Source: Mucor racemosus (lineage: Eukaryota; Mucoromycota; Mucoromycetes; Mucorales; Mucoraceae). Taken from it: a DNA stretch of 64,000 nt. Positions 36,341-45,850 of this stretch are shown here, one piece after another (the stretch's first letter is position 1; every line of letters begins with the position of its first letter). The DNA is taken from NCBI GenBank assembly GCA_027405735.1, contig JAPEHQ010000022.1:620001-684000 (forward strand), written 5' to 3'. The translations under genes were made by a program, and so were the position numbers. The notes below the pieces were generated by a model that worked only from the letters and a program-made list of their open reading frames with translations, made no database searches and had not been told where the DNA came from.

Positions 36341-38944
36341 TGTTTATTGTATGGAAACAAAGAAAAAGAAACTAAAACAATCCCTTCACTCTATTTTCTT
36401 TCTTACATGATTGGGGGTGTATTTAGAATTGAACAGTCTGTTGCAAAAAAAAACATATGAGAATGAGCTATCCTAGACAATGAAATCTACCTAGTATTAC
36501 AATTAAGGTGTGGCCTGATCATGTAAAATAATGAGTTTGGCTATATCCCGGCAAATACAGCTATTTATGGATAATCAGAATATAACGTAAGAATAAGACT
36601 AGATGCAGATGATGTATATGTCCGGTTATGAATAACTGATAAACCAAATGCAGCAGATCATTGATCGTCAATCTTGGTTTAGAGTTTTTGTGATATTTAG
36701 TCATAATACCCTTTTTGAAATTGAATTGAGGATTGTGTTCCAGAGTACATCATGTAGAATGCAGATACGCAATTGATTTTTAACTATAGTACAAAAGTTG
36801 CACTAACTTACAAGCATCCAAACCATATATTTCAACTTTTTTTATAAACTAGCATTATGATAAAAAACCAAACAAAAAACATTGTTATTTACTCGAGTTG
36901 CCATAACAGATTGATAACAAAGAAATTTTATTCATACGATAAAGTTGATAATCAATCTTTTAAAGATATAAAATGATGAAAATCACTGAATGTAACAAGG
37001 AAATTTTAGTGCAGCAATCCTAAATACTAATGGTATTTGAAGCTATTAACTAATTGCATTAAACTTATGAATTGTCTGCTAAAGTATATGTGCAAAATTT
37101 TGGCATTTTTACTATAAAATAATGCGTAATTTATGAAACAACCAAAGTTATTTGCATAAAAGTTGCTATGAAATAAACAAATTCAATTTTGAATATTAAA
37201 CTTATGGAAACAGTTACTGGTCAGTATTAAATTGTATCATCCAGATGTTATTGCTTCATTGGAATAATCTACTATTAACCTTATTCAATTATTGGGTTGA
37301 TTTAGTATCTATTATCTATTATCTAAATCCTTTACTTTTATTGGGTTTATATTGTTTGTATGCTTTCTGATAATTCGATAAAATCAGTTTTTTTGGGTCG
37401 ATATTAATAAAATAATGGGGTAAAAAAGTTTATTTGAAATTGGGGGGGGGGATAATCAAGATATTTACCAAAGATACAGCAAGCTTAAAAATTAAATAAT
37501 TATAGATTATTTTATTTCAATATGAAAATAATATTGTGAGAAAATGTTTATTACCTTACTACCTTACGCAGATAGCATTTATATAGTTTGGCTCATACAA
37601 ATTATTTACCCTCTGAGTATTTTTTGAGGAAATTAAACCAACATTCAGGGCTCCGTGTTAGTTTCTAACGTTGTGAAAAATAATTTGTTAATAAATATGT
37701 ATCGTAATTATTATAGGACTTTATGAACAAAAGATTTTCACGAATGAGATGAAGACAACCTAATAAAATGGTATAAGGATTATAGTCAAAAGTAGAACTA
37801 CTACTATTATACTTACTTTTTTCAGCTCAAAACTAGTTTTAAAAAAGGGTGTTTTTTCATTACTAATTGAATATGTGACCCATATTTTTGCCAATGGTCA
37901 CTCTTCCAAAAAAAAACCCGAACAATCTCCGGATGCGGCCATCTAATAATATTTACAAGCTGTAATTTTTTAGAAAAAAATCACCGGACAGTCCGGACGC
38001 TGCTGTTAAAATATCTCGAGCAGCTTTGAGATGCAGGTATCGAAGTTTTATACAAAAATCAAGGTTCGACTGTATAATTAATTATTCAAAGGCTTATCTT
38101 ATCTAAACTATAAAATAAAACATACAACATTATTAACCTTATAATGGATTTAACTTGGAAAGTATAAGATGGTTAATGCTCGCAGTCGAGCAGTGCCAGC
38201 ATAAGCAAACGAGCGAGTCCTATGCTTGGGCTCGCTTGAATTGCGCTTTTCTCAGGGTATCACTTGCTTTGGCTTACTTGATTACATTTTTTTTAGTAAT
38301 TTCCTGCTTAACGACGCTCGATGGAAACATTGAAAGCCTGTTTGTATGCTTGCTCGAAATGCTTCAAATTAAGATAGGCATGCTTTCTTGCTTGATTGAT
38401 TGATTTAAAAGCAGAAAAGCATGTAACACAAGGCAAATTTATTCGATTTAAGTAATTTCAGCTTTAAAAGTGTCAGAATGCATAACATTTTGAACAAATA
38501 TCAGGCTGAAAATATATAGTACAATTCTACGGCATGTATTGAAGTGCAAAGTCCTGAAATCGGATATTAAAGAATCCTAGCTTACAAAGTTTATCCAGCA
38601 ACAATTAGCAAGAACAACGCTTCTTGGACCTCAATTATGACACCATATTATTTCATTCGAGCGGTTAATCAATCAAGTAGCTATCAAATCAACATCCAAA
38701 CACACTTAGCGCAGCAGCATTGAAACAAGGCAACTCACAAACTCTGCAAGCATGGTTAAATTATGATTGATCCATTTCAATCAATAGATTACTATCAAAC
38801 AGATCTAATGGTTCAATAGTACCTTAAATTACATCTCGGAATTTGAATGTCAAATCAATATAAAAGACGATACTCTTATATCTAAATAAACGATATTTTG
38901 CTTTTATTATGCAATTGAAAAAATGATTCATTAATCATTCCTTT
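36341..38944. other. AT-rich intergenic region
   Basis: About 2.6 kb carries no supported gene. It includes a nine-base G run near 37442 and a more GC-rich patch near 38170-38360 with gctcg/gcttg words, perhaps an old repeat remnant. The right edge borders the LINE remnant. Confidence 0.55.
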
Positions 38945-39055
38945 TTAAGTATTATTTATCAAAAAACCTAAAAATATACGACATTCAGAGGCACGTAGAC
39001 CATTAGCATTCCATAGGGAGATAGGGAGAGAGAAACAAATAAGGAGTGAACCAGG
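38945..39055 (-). pseudogene. Remnant of LINE ORF2 endonuclease start
   Basis: Just downstream (minus sense) of the ORF1-like frame at 39096-40031, a short frame reads FSLPISLWNANGLRASECRI and stops within about 12 codons of the LWNANGL block. The W-N-x-N-G-L block is the opening strand of the apurinic-type endonuclease domain that starts ORF2 in many LINEs. No reverse transcriptase follows to the left, so the element is cut off here. Confidence 0.55.
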
Positions 39056-39095
39056 TTATTATTATACATAGGTGAGGATTCAACTGAAGAACTCA

Positions 39096-40031
39096 TTATT
39101 GTTCCATTTCAGAACCATTAGAGTTTTCAGTGCGCTTACGAGCAGAGTTGAGCAAGAACTTAGCCTTCTTCGGTTCTTTTTCCTCAAAACGAGCCATAGC
39201 TTCAGATACAGCAACAGCCAATTCTTCGTCACAGATCCATCCTGCAGATACAAAGTATTTACCAACACCACTAACGTTGAGGGGGCGAAGGAAGGACAAA
39301 GTTTGCAGAGCACAAGTGTTGGTGAATTCGTACATTAACGACTCACGGTCATTAATATGGAGGGAATCATATTTGGGATCAGCAATATGTTGGGGATCCA
39401 AGGGATCAAAACCCTCAATAATTTCAGCTTCGCACTTCTTCATGAGATCAAGAAATTCCTCAACATACTGTGTATGGAGAAGAATACCAATAACGCCAGA
39501 GGCAGGGAAACAGATGTCTAGGACACGACCAGTATCAACACCAACCTTGCGGAAGGTGGATCGAATTTCAGAGCGTAAAATCTTACCAGAGCGACCAATA
39601 TATACATATTGGTATCCTTGGGGACCTTTAGCAGTAGCCGATTTGAAGAGGCGACCAGCAGCAACTCGCTTTTTAGCAGAGCGGGCGGGATCAGGAAGGT
39701 GAGCACCAGATTTAGCAGCATTAGCATACTTTGCATTGGAGTCTTTGGGTTTTGTAGTAGCTTGTTTAGAGACTTCATTACCTCCTTCAAGCGGAGGGTT
39801 GGTGGTGTTCGTAGGGTGACTGGATAGTTGACCCTGTAATTTTTCAGTTACTAGGTCCTTGGTCAAAATATCCTTTTTCAAGGTGTTATTTTCGTTTTCT
39901 AACTTTTCCATACGTAACAAGAGGCTTTCATGTTGGTGTACCTTCTCCTGTACTGAGGTTAGTTGTTGTTGAAACTGCAAAAGCAACTGTGGCAACTGAT
40001 GCATATCAAAATCTTGTAGATTTTCAAACAT
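39096..40031 (-). CDS. LINE ORF1-like protein, copy 1
   Basis: This is an uninterrupted 311-aa frame. Residues ~10-70 form a coiled coil (LLLQFQQQLTSVQEKVHQHE ... LENENNTLKKDI). A basic linker follows (PARSAKKRVAAGRLFK), then an ~85-residue domain (GYQYVYIGRSGKILRSEIR ... GRVLDICFPASGVIGILLH) and a C-terminal helical part ending in a charged tail. It is clearly related to the frame at 40859-42037. Coiled coil plus basic RNA-binding-like domain, followed by an endonuclease start, is the layout of a LINE ORF1, which packages element RNA. The frame is open, so it may still be expressed. A domesticated host gene is the main alternative. Confidence 0.65.
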   Translation of the reverse strand: MFENLQDFDMHQLPQLLLQFQQQLTSVQEKVHQHESLLLRMEKLENENNTLKKDILTKDLVTEKLQGQLSSHPTNTTNPPLEGGNEVSKQATTKPKDSNAKYANAAKSGAHLPDPARSAKKRVAAGRLFKSATAKGPQGYQYVYIGRSGKILRSEIRSTFRKVGVDTGRVLDICFPASGVIGILLHTQYVEEFLDLMKKCEAEIIEGFDPLDPQHIADPKYDSLHINDRESLMYEFTNTCALQTLSFLRPLNVSGVGKYFVSAGWICDEELAVAVSEAMARFEEKEPKKAKFLLNSARKRTENSNGSEMEQ

Positions 40032-40858
40032 GGCGATGAAATATTATTCAATAAGGTGCAAATTTAAAGAATAAAATGGAGGTGTCCAACAAGGCTGAAA
40101 CTTATAACTGCTATGGAAGGCGAGTATAATGGTATAGTTTGGAGTCGATTGGTGAACTAGTTGTCGAGATAAATGAGTTTTAATAAAAGATTGAGAAATT
40201 TCCTGTCGAAATGTCTTCAAAAGTTTAGAGAAACGGAAAGAGATGCCTTCTTGGCTCAGGCGAAAATTTAGAGTTTTATTAATGACAATGTCAAAGCAAA
40301 GTAAGAAATAACGGCTATATATTGCATGCGATCTTTTGATCATTGTTGCTAGCCAGGAGTAACGACATACAGACACAAATATATATAAAAAAAATAGCTT
40401 CAGATCAAAGTTTGATCTCGATTCAGGAACATAATGCATGAATCCAAAAAAGGAAAAAGGGTCTATGCTTTAAAAAGAAACTATAAAAAAGTGGAATGTA
40501 TCGACAGGAAAAGAGAGTAAAGGAAATGAGAAGGAAGGGAGATCAAGAAGTTGTCGTGTAGGAAACTGTGCAATAGAGGATACCTCGACAGACCTACAGC
40601 AGCACAAACAAAATGAACTCGTACAACCGGTGATGATCACAAAAAAAGCTAGAAAAAAAGGGGATAATAAAAACATTTACACAGTAATGTGCAATGGGGT
40701 AAAGTGAATAAACAAAGACCAAAAGATGAAAGGGACAAGTAAGAGTGAGAGAAGTGATTTAACAAGTATATTGCAACAAAAGAAGCAATAGATTAAGAAA
40801 CAATGAGTGAGAAGGTGAGAGCAAGAGTAATATGTTAATACAGAAACAAAGAAGGATC
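40032..40858. other. Spacer between the two ORF1-like frames
   Basis: About 830 bp has no convincing ORF. It holds the presumed leader of the 39096-40031 frame and the 3' flank of the upstream copy. No WN-x-NG endonuclease start was found behind the upstream copy. Confidence 0.5.
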
Positions 40859-42037
40859 TCAAATGGCAGATAATTCTGTCATATGAGAGTCTGCAGTGGC
40901 AGTAGAAGAGATAACAGGGGATTTGGCATAGGCCAAAAGAGAAGCCGTTTCAGTATCATGATGTAGGAGGTAGCCAAGATAACGCAAGCGTTGTTTCTTG
41001 ACTAAACGCTCTTGATCAGAGGATTTAGAGGGGGGACGAGCAGCAGAAGAGGAAGAACGAGCACTCAATTCTTCAGCTAAAATAGCGTCAAATTGTGCTT
41101 GGTTAATTCTATCATATGACAGAAAAGAGCGAGCGACAGAAATACGGACAGGACGACGTATAAAGGACAAAGAGCGTAAACAACGAAGGTTTTCGATTTC
41201 AATGGCCTTTTGGGCACGGAGAGCAGGAGAAAGAGAAGCAAATTTGGGATCTTTAAGATTGGTATGATCACAAGGATCAAACTCAATCAAGGGAGAGCTA
41301 CCACGACCATTTTGGTGCATGGCACTGGTAAAGGTGAGAACATAGTCATTATGAACTAGAAAAGAGGCAACATTAGGTACAGGATATTGAATATCCAGTA
41401 CACGAGAGTTATTCAAGCCGACAGCTTGAATAAGACGACGTAGTTCGGAGAGGCGGCGTCGAACAGAGGTTTTGAAATAAACAAATTGATATCCAGAGGG
41501 AATATCACTACTTTGGGGGCCAAACAAACGACCAATGGTAGCTGATGCTTTGGTTGTGGATGGCAATGGAGGTGAAGCAGGCTTTTTCTTGCGTTTTTTC
41601 CCAGCATTTGAAGCAACGGAAGCAAAAGATGATTGATTACCAGGAGTATTAGTTTTGGTAGCAGCAGTGGTGTTGGTTGTGTTAGTAGCAGTAGTAGTAG
41701 TAGCAGTAGTAGCAATAGTAGTAGTGGTGGCAGCAGGTAGGGTAATTGGAGTAGTATTATTGGTAGTAGTAGTGACGGTAGCAGCTGCAAGTTGCACTTC
41801 AAGGGCGTGACAAGCAGCTTGTGATTCTGCCAGGGCTGATTTTAATTGTGCAATTTCAGCATGGGCAGCCTCTAAACGACATAATCAATTTCTGGCTTCA
41901 ATCATAAAAGTAGAAATATTGATATCGCCCTCCAGAGAGGCAGATGGGATAGTTGTAACACTAAAATCAATAGATGTAGCATCAATTTCAAGTGATTGTG
42001 GTGGGAGGTGTTGCTGGGAGGTAGGGGGGAGAGACAT
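40859..42037 (-). pseudogene. LINE ORF1-like protein, copy 2, with nonsense codon
   Basis: From ATG at 42037 the frame runs 50 codons (MSLPPTSQQHLPPQSLEID...), meets TGA at 41885-41887, and then continues in the same frame to 40859. Together that is about 392 codons. The interrupted part is a coiled coil (LEAAHAEIAQLKSALAESQ). A Thr/Ala/Asn-rich simple stretch comes next. Then comes the domain shared with the neighbouring copy (GRLFGPQSSDIPSGYQFVYF ... NSRVLDIQYPVPNVASFLVH). The C-terminus differs between copies. The in-frame TGA within an otherwise continuous frame marks a recent pseudogene, unless translation starts internally or the stop is a sequencing error. Confidence 0.7.
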
Positions 42038-42276
42038 TTTTTTTGTTTTTAATTGTTGTGAGATATCTACAGCAAAAAAAGGTGGAGAGAGTGATGAACT
42101 TGGCCGTTTTTGACCTGGAAAAAGAGACTCAACAGAGGTGATCTTGTTTGGAATACTTTGATCGGAAGAAATGATGATAGAGTCAGTATTTATGGGGATT
42201 TCAAGAGTAATAGTGATTTTTTCAATACAGTTAAGGTTAAATATATAGAAAAAATTGTCTATTGGAAAGCAAGATC

Positions 42277-42349
42277 GCCTTCTTGGCTCAGTTGGCAGAG
42301 CGTCTGCCTAGTAAGCAGAAGGTCAACAGTTCGATTCTGTTAGCAGGCA
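42277..42349 (+). tRNA. tRNA-Thr (AGU anticodon)
   Basis: The 72-nt body plus discriminator A folds as a cloverleaf. The D stem is GCTC/GAGC, the anticodon stem TCTGC/GCAGA with loop CTAGTAA (anticodon AGT), and the T arm AACAG-TTCGATT-CTGTT. Internal A and B boxes are present (TGGCTCAGTTGG and GTTCGATTC). The acceptor stem GCCTTCT/AGCAGGC has one mismatch at the fifth pair (T-C), where a G would pair. No intron. The gene may still function but is slightly degenerate. A T-run typical of polymerase III termination (ttttt) follows directly. Confidence 0.88.
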
Positions 42350-42437
42350 TTTTTTATGAAACTTTTGTTTACGTGAGACGTTTATATTTTCGTAAAATAT
42401 TCACTTAATTTTTTGTTGCTCATATTGTCAGGTACAC

Positions 42438-42479
42438 TGTCGTAGAAGTTTTAACTCTTTTGTTACACAGTAATAATAG
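42438..42479 (+). repeat. Element B 5' LTR, left piece
   Basis: These are the first 42 bases of the 134-bp LTR, cut by the insertion of element A. The last four bases (ATAG, 42476-42479) are the target duplication of element A, repeated at 51124-51127. Confidence 0.93.
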
Positions 42480-43219
42480 TGTTACGAGCGGTAACTAGTG
42501 AAAGTGATAAAGTAATAAGAGAAAGTAGGATTGAAAGTAAATAAAATAGATATTTCCAGAGCAGTAATGTCTATTCAATGAGCACCAGGTTTATAGTTGT
42601 CCAACTAGTAAGTAAATGTTTTATATAAATGTATATAAAACGAAAGATGTAAATGTGGAAAAGGTACAATGAACTTCTAACGACAGTTCAAGGGATCTAG
42701 TATATAATGTAATGTAATATAAAAGGATAAAAGACAATTGAGCTCCTAACTAATAGAATAGCGAGCAATTTAGATATGATATAAAGTATGTAAGATATAA
42801 GACGATCTTTATTTGGTTGAAGTCTATAGCTTCCTTTTTATAATAATTGTATAATTTCTAATTGTTTCTAATAATTTCTATGTCTAGGTAGATAATATGT
42901 TCGAGATCAATCTTTAACTGATCTCCTTCCAATAATTGGGGCAAAATAAGAGTAATTGTGAGTCATGGCAAGATCAAATGGTTGTCGTATCTTGAATGCA
43001 GGGATTATATAATAAATTTATGGATTAAAGAGAGTCGAGTCTCCAGAAGTTTGATTAAAAAGGAATCTGTATGAATATATGGGTGTTGTTACAAAGCCTT
43101 CGTGCTTTGAATTTGTGTTTGATTTTACTTTTGACAGATTGTGACAGATTTGGAAAGATGAGTTCAAGGGTAACAAAAAAAAAGAGTTTATTCAAATAAT
43201 AAATGTTCGATTTGTAACA
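42480..43219 (-). repeat. Element A 3' LTR (minus sense)
   Basis: 740 bp, equal in length and apparently in sequence to 50384-51123. The ends are short inverted repeats (TGTTAC/GTAACA). Confidence 0.95.
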
Positions 43220-43231
43220 TATTCCCCCACT
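43220..43231 (-). promoter_or_regulatory. Element A polypurine tract
   Basis: On the minus strand AGTGGGGGAATA lies directly before the 3' LTR. This is the usual plus-strand primer position for reverse transcription. Confidence 0.8.
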
Positions 43232-43258
43232 AGATGAAATGATCGACCCGATCATTCC

Positions 43259-43651
43259 TTAAACATTCTTCAAATGTTTGTGCGCGAAGGCAACAGCGTC
43301 CGATTTCTTTTTGAAGAATTGAGATATATATTTTTTTTTCTTCATTATGTATTCTTCAGGGTCAGATATTTGCTTTATGTGATTGAGGTCCTTGATTAGT
43401 TCAGGCAAAACTATTTGATTTAGATTTTTCTTTCTTATGTCTTCGTAGTAGGCGAGTCTACCTTTTGCGTGTAAAATTACAGCTATAGCTTCTTTTATCT
43501 GGTTACTAATTTTGTTTTGTTGTTGCTGCTGGCGTTTGGCCACACCTCGAATTTGGATGGGCGTTTGTTGTTTCACCTTTTTGTCTCTGACAACTTCTTC
43601 GTCCAAGTCGTCCAAGTCGTCCAAGTTTAAGTCGGATGGTTTTTCTTTCAT
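43259..43651 (-). CDS. Element A accessory ORF downstream of integrase
   Basis: The frame from MKEKPSDLNLDDLDDLDEE encodes 130 aa. An upstream ATG in the same frame, overlapping integrase, leads through a long Lys run and is unlikely. The protein has an acidic start, a basic Gln-rich stretch (RGVAKRQQQQQNK), and a helical C-terminal half (IKEAIAVILHAKGRLAYYED ... KKKSDAVAFAHKHLKNV). No known domain is seen. It lies between integrase and the PPT, the place where some LTR elements carry env-like or accessory genes, but it has no membrane segment, so it is not env-like. Confidence 0.65.
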   Translation of the reverse strand: MKEKPSDLNLDDLDDLDEEVVRDKKVKQQTPIQIRGVAKRQQQQQNKISNQIKEAIAVILHAKGRLAYYEDIRKKNLNQIVLPELIKDLNHIKQISDPEEYIMKKKKYISQFFKKKSDAVAFAHKHLKNV

Positions 43652-43732
43652 GATTTGAGGAGCGAGTTGGAGGCAGGTAGTATTCTTGAGTGAAATGTAT
43701 TTTATTTGTATAAAATAATTTTTTTTGGTGTT

Positions 43733-43775
<43 letters not shown>

Positions 43776-43794
43776 GAAGACCGGTCGAGATTTA

Positions 43795-45114
43795 TCAATG
43801 TGCTTTGATGTTGAATTCTAGGTCCCAATTCACTGCTGGTTTTAAATGAGCTTTGAGTCGGTTCCCGTGTACTAAATGTAACTTGGGGTCATCTGGGTTG
43901 GAGATGTTCTTGATTATATAGGATCCTTTCTTATGTTTTTCATGGATACAAAAGATATCTTCGTACCATCGAATGTCTATTTTTGCACTCCAAGAGGTAG
44001 ATATGTTATCTCGATAAAGTTTGACCGTGTCACCGATATTGAAAGAGGGTTTCCACTCCTTTTTAGGATGATACATTTTCTTCTCTAGGCGTTCTATTTG
44101 TAATTTCTGAGATTTTTGTATTTTCTTCAAAGCCAGTTCTCGTACATTATTTAAGTGAACTATTTGAACCGTGGTTCTGACAATTAATTGGAGTTCGAAG
44201 CTTGGATCTTTGACATCCAAAGGTCTCAAAGACATATCGAAGTGTGTCTCAGGTTCATATCCATATAGTAGAAAGAAGGGGGATAGTCCAGTTGTAGCTT
44301 GTTTTATTGAGCGGTAAGCAAATGCTGTAGCAGGGAGGTATTGGTCCCAATTTTTCTTTTCTTCTTTCGAACGCTTTTTCAGGCAAGAATCAAGTGTTCG
44401 ATTAAATCTTTCGATTAATCCTTGACTTTGTGAATGATACGGAGAGATGGTTTTATGAATGATGCCGAAATTTCTGCACACTAAATTGACTAATTCAGAG
44501 ATCATTGGTCGTCCATTGTCAGTGATAATTATTCTAACGCAACCATGGCGAGTAATTATTTCTTCATATATAAAAGCGGCTATTTCAGAGGCGGTTTGTT
44601 GCTTTAAAGCACGAACTTCAACATACTTAGTTAAGTAATCTATGGCTGCTATCACATATCGATGACCAGATTGAGATGGACTGACATGTTTAATATCCAA
44701 TCCTATCTGAGCAAAAGGCTTAATAGGCACTGGAACAGGATATGCTTTCTCATTGATAAATTTTGGTCCATGTAGCTGACACTTAGGACACTCTTTATAC
44801 ATTTTATATATATCTTTATTTATATTTGGCCAATAATATTTTTGATATATTCTGTTTAAAGTATTTGCATAGGCAAAGTGTCCTCCGAGTGGATGAAAAT
44901 GATATTGAAGAAAGGCTTCTTTTGCTTGTTCTTGGTTGAGTACCTTTTTTAGACAATGCATTTCAGTTGGTTGTAGCATGTATAAGGAATCTTTGTATAT
45001 AGTATATTTGTGTATATTCTTTTCGATGTATTCTTTATCTTTTGAGCTAGTCTCCTCAGAGAAAGACGCAGATTTTAGGTAGTGTGTGATGTTATTAATT
45101 GTGTCTTGATTCAT
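43795..45114 (-). CDS. Element A integrase (separate ORF)
   Basis: This is a 439-aa frame from its own ATG. The N-terminal zinc-binding HHCC module is visible (HFHPLGGHFAYANTLNRIY, then CPKC). The catalytic core has the three acidic residues in IGLDIKHVSP, IIITDNGRP and QGLIERFNRT. The C-terminal part (FNIGDTVKLYRDNISTSWSAK, then VHGNRLKAHLKP) resembles the GPY/F module. In most Ty3/gypsy elements integrase is the last part of the pol polyprotein. Here it is separated from RNase H by a stop and a 736-bp spacer, so it needs its own mRNA, splicing, or internal initiation. Confidence 0.92.
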   Translation of the reverse strand: MNQDTINNITHYLKSASFSEETSSKDKEYIEKNIHKYTIYKDSLYMLQPTEMHCLKKVLNQEQAKEAFLQYHFHPLGGHFAYANTLNRIYQKYYWPNINKDIYKMYKECPKCQLHGPKFINEKAYPVPVPIKPFAQIGLDIKHVSPSQSGHRYVIAAIDYLTKYVEVRALKQQTASEIAAFIYEEIITRHGCVRIIITDNGRPMISELVNLVCRNFGIIHKTISPYHSQSQGLIERFNRTLDSCLKKRSKEEKKNWDQYLPATAFAYRSIKQATTGLSPFFLLYGYEPETHFDMSLRPLDVKDPSFELQLIVRTTVQIVHLNNVRELALKKIQKSQKLQIERLEKKMYHPKKEWKPSFNIGDTVKLYRDNISTSWSAKIDIRWYEDIFCIHEKHKKGSYIIKNISNPDDPKLHLVHGNRLKAHLKPAVNWDLEFNIKAH

Positions 45115-45339
45115 ATTTGTTGTTTTAAAAGGGGGGTTTTGAGTTTGTTGTTTTTATGTTTTTTAAAATTATTTATTGTTTTTGGTTTATAAAAATTTTC
45201 TATATGTTTTTCCTTGTCTTTTATGCACTGGTTTTGAGTTATGTTTTTGAATTGTTGAATGGTTTTTGTTGAATGTTTTTGTGATTGTTTTTAGAGTTGA
45301 TTTTTGTTACTTAAATTCAGCTTTTATTGTCTATTCAGA

Positions 45340-45840
45340 TCTTTGGACAGTAGTTTATCGTCTTGTTTAATCTGGACCTTGATTAGCTTTTAGGGTCATT
45401 CCACTTTTTGGACCATTTATACAGAGTTTATAAAATATAGTGTCATACAGTACAGTGATTTGGACATTTCGTCTTTTACCGTCATAAGCTACTTAGTAGT
45501 TTGGACCTGCACATGAGTTTATCAAAATAAAGTCTTTCAGTAGCATGATATTGGACTATATGGGAGTTACAGTTTATCGTCGTAAAATCTTTGGACGTAG
45601 TTTTTGAGAGATGTTTATTGGTGTAGTGCCACGCCAAAATCCGAGGCACCCTTTTGAATTAGCAAGGTTTTGAGTCACTATGTAATCCTCATGTACGACT
45701 ATGCAGAGTTTATGGTCAATTGACTAGTTGTCATTCAGCTTTTTGGACAACCAACGAGCAGAGTTTATGTAGTATAGATGTCTTCGGCTGTATTGGACAT
45801 TTTAAACCAGAGTTTACCGTCTTGCAGGGATTGGACTGAC
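45340..45840 (-). repeat. Degenerate interspersed repeats in element A spacer
   Basis: On the minus strand the hexamer GTCCAA (once GTCCAG) recurs ten times; in plus coordinates it lies at about 45343, 45371, 45407, 45460, 45501, 45551, 45591, 45743, 45793 and 45831. After most copies, 10-35 nt later, comes a TAAACT or GGTAAAC-like block, often preceded by GAC(G). Spacing is mostly 28-53 bp, with a wider gap at 45600-45740. There is no long ORF. The array fills most of the non-coding spacer between RNase H and integrase. Confidence 0.8.
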
Positions 45841-45850
45841 ATGTCTTGAT

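Noticed and set aside
39130..39827. Plus-strand ORFs opposite the LINE ORF1-like gene
   Set aside because: They are antisense shadows; the minus-strand frame has the coiled coil and homology to its neighbour.
40044..40862. Small minus-strand ORFs between the two ORF1-like frames
   Set aside because: They are short, with composition like leader sequence and no motif. A LINE endonuclease start was looked for here and not found.
45115..45850. Missing integrase linker as a coding region
   Set aside because: All three sense frames contain many stops, so it is not a hidden part of pol.
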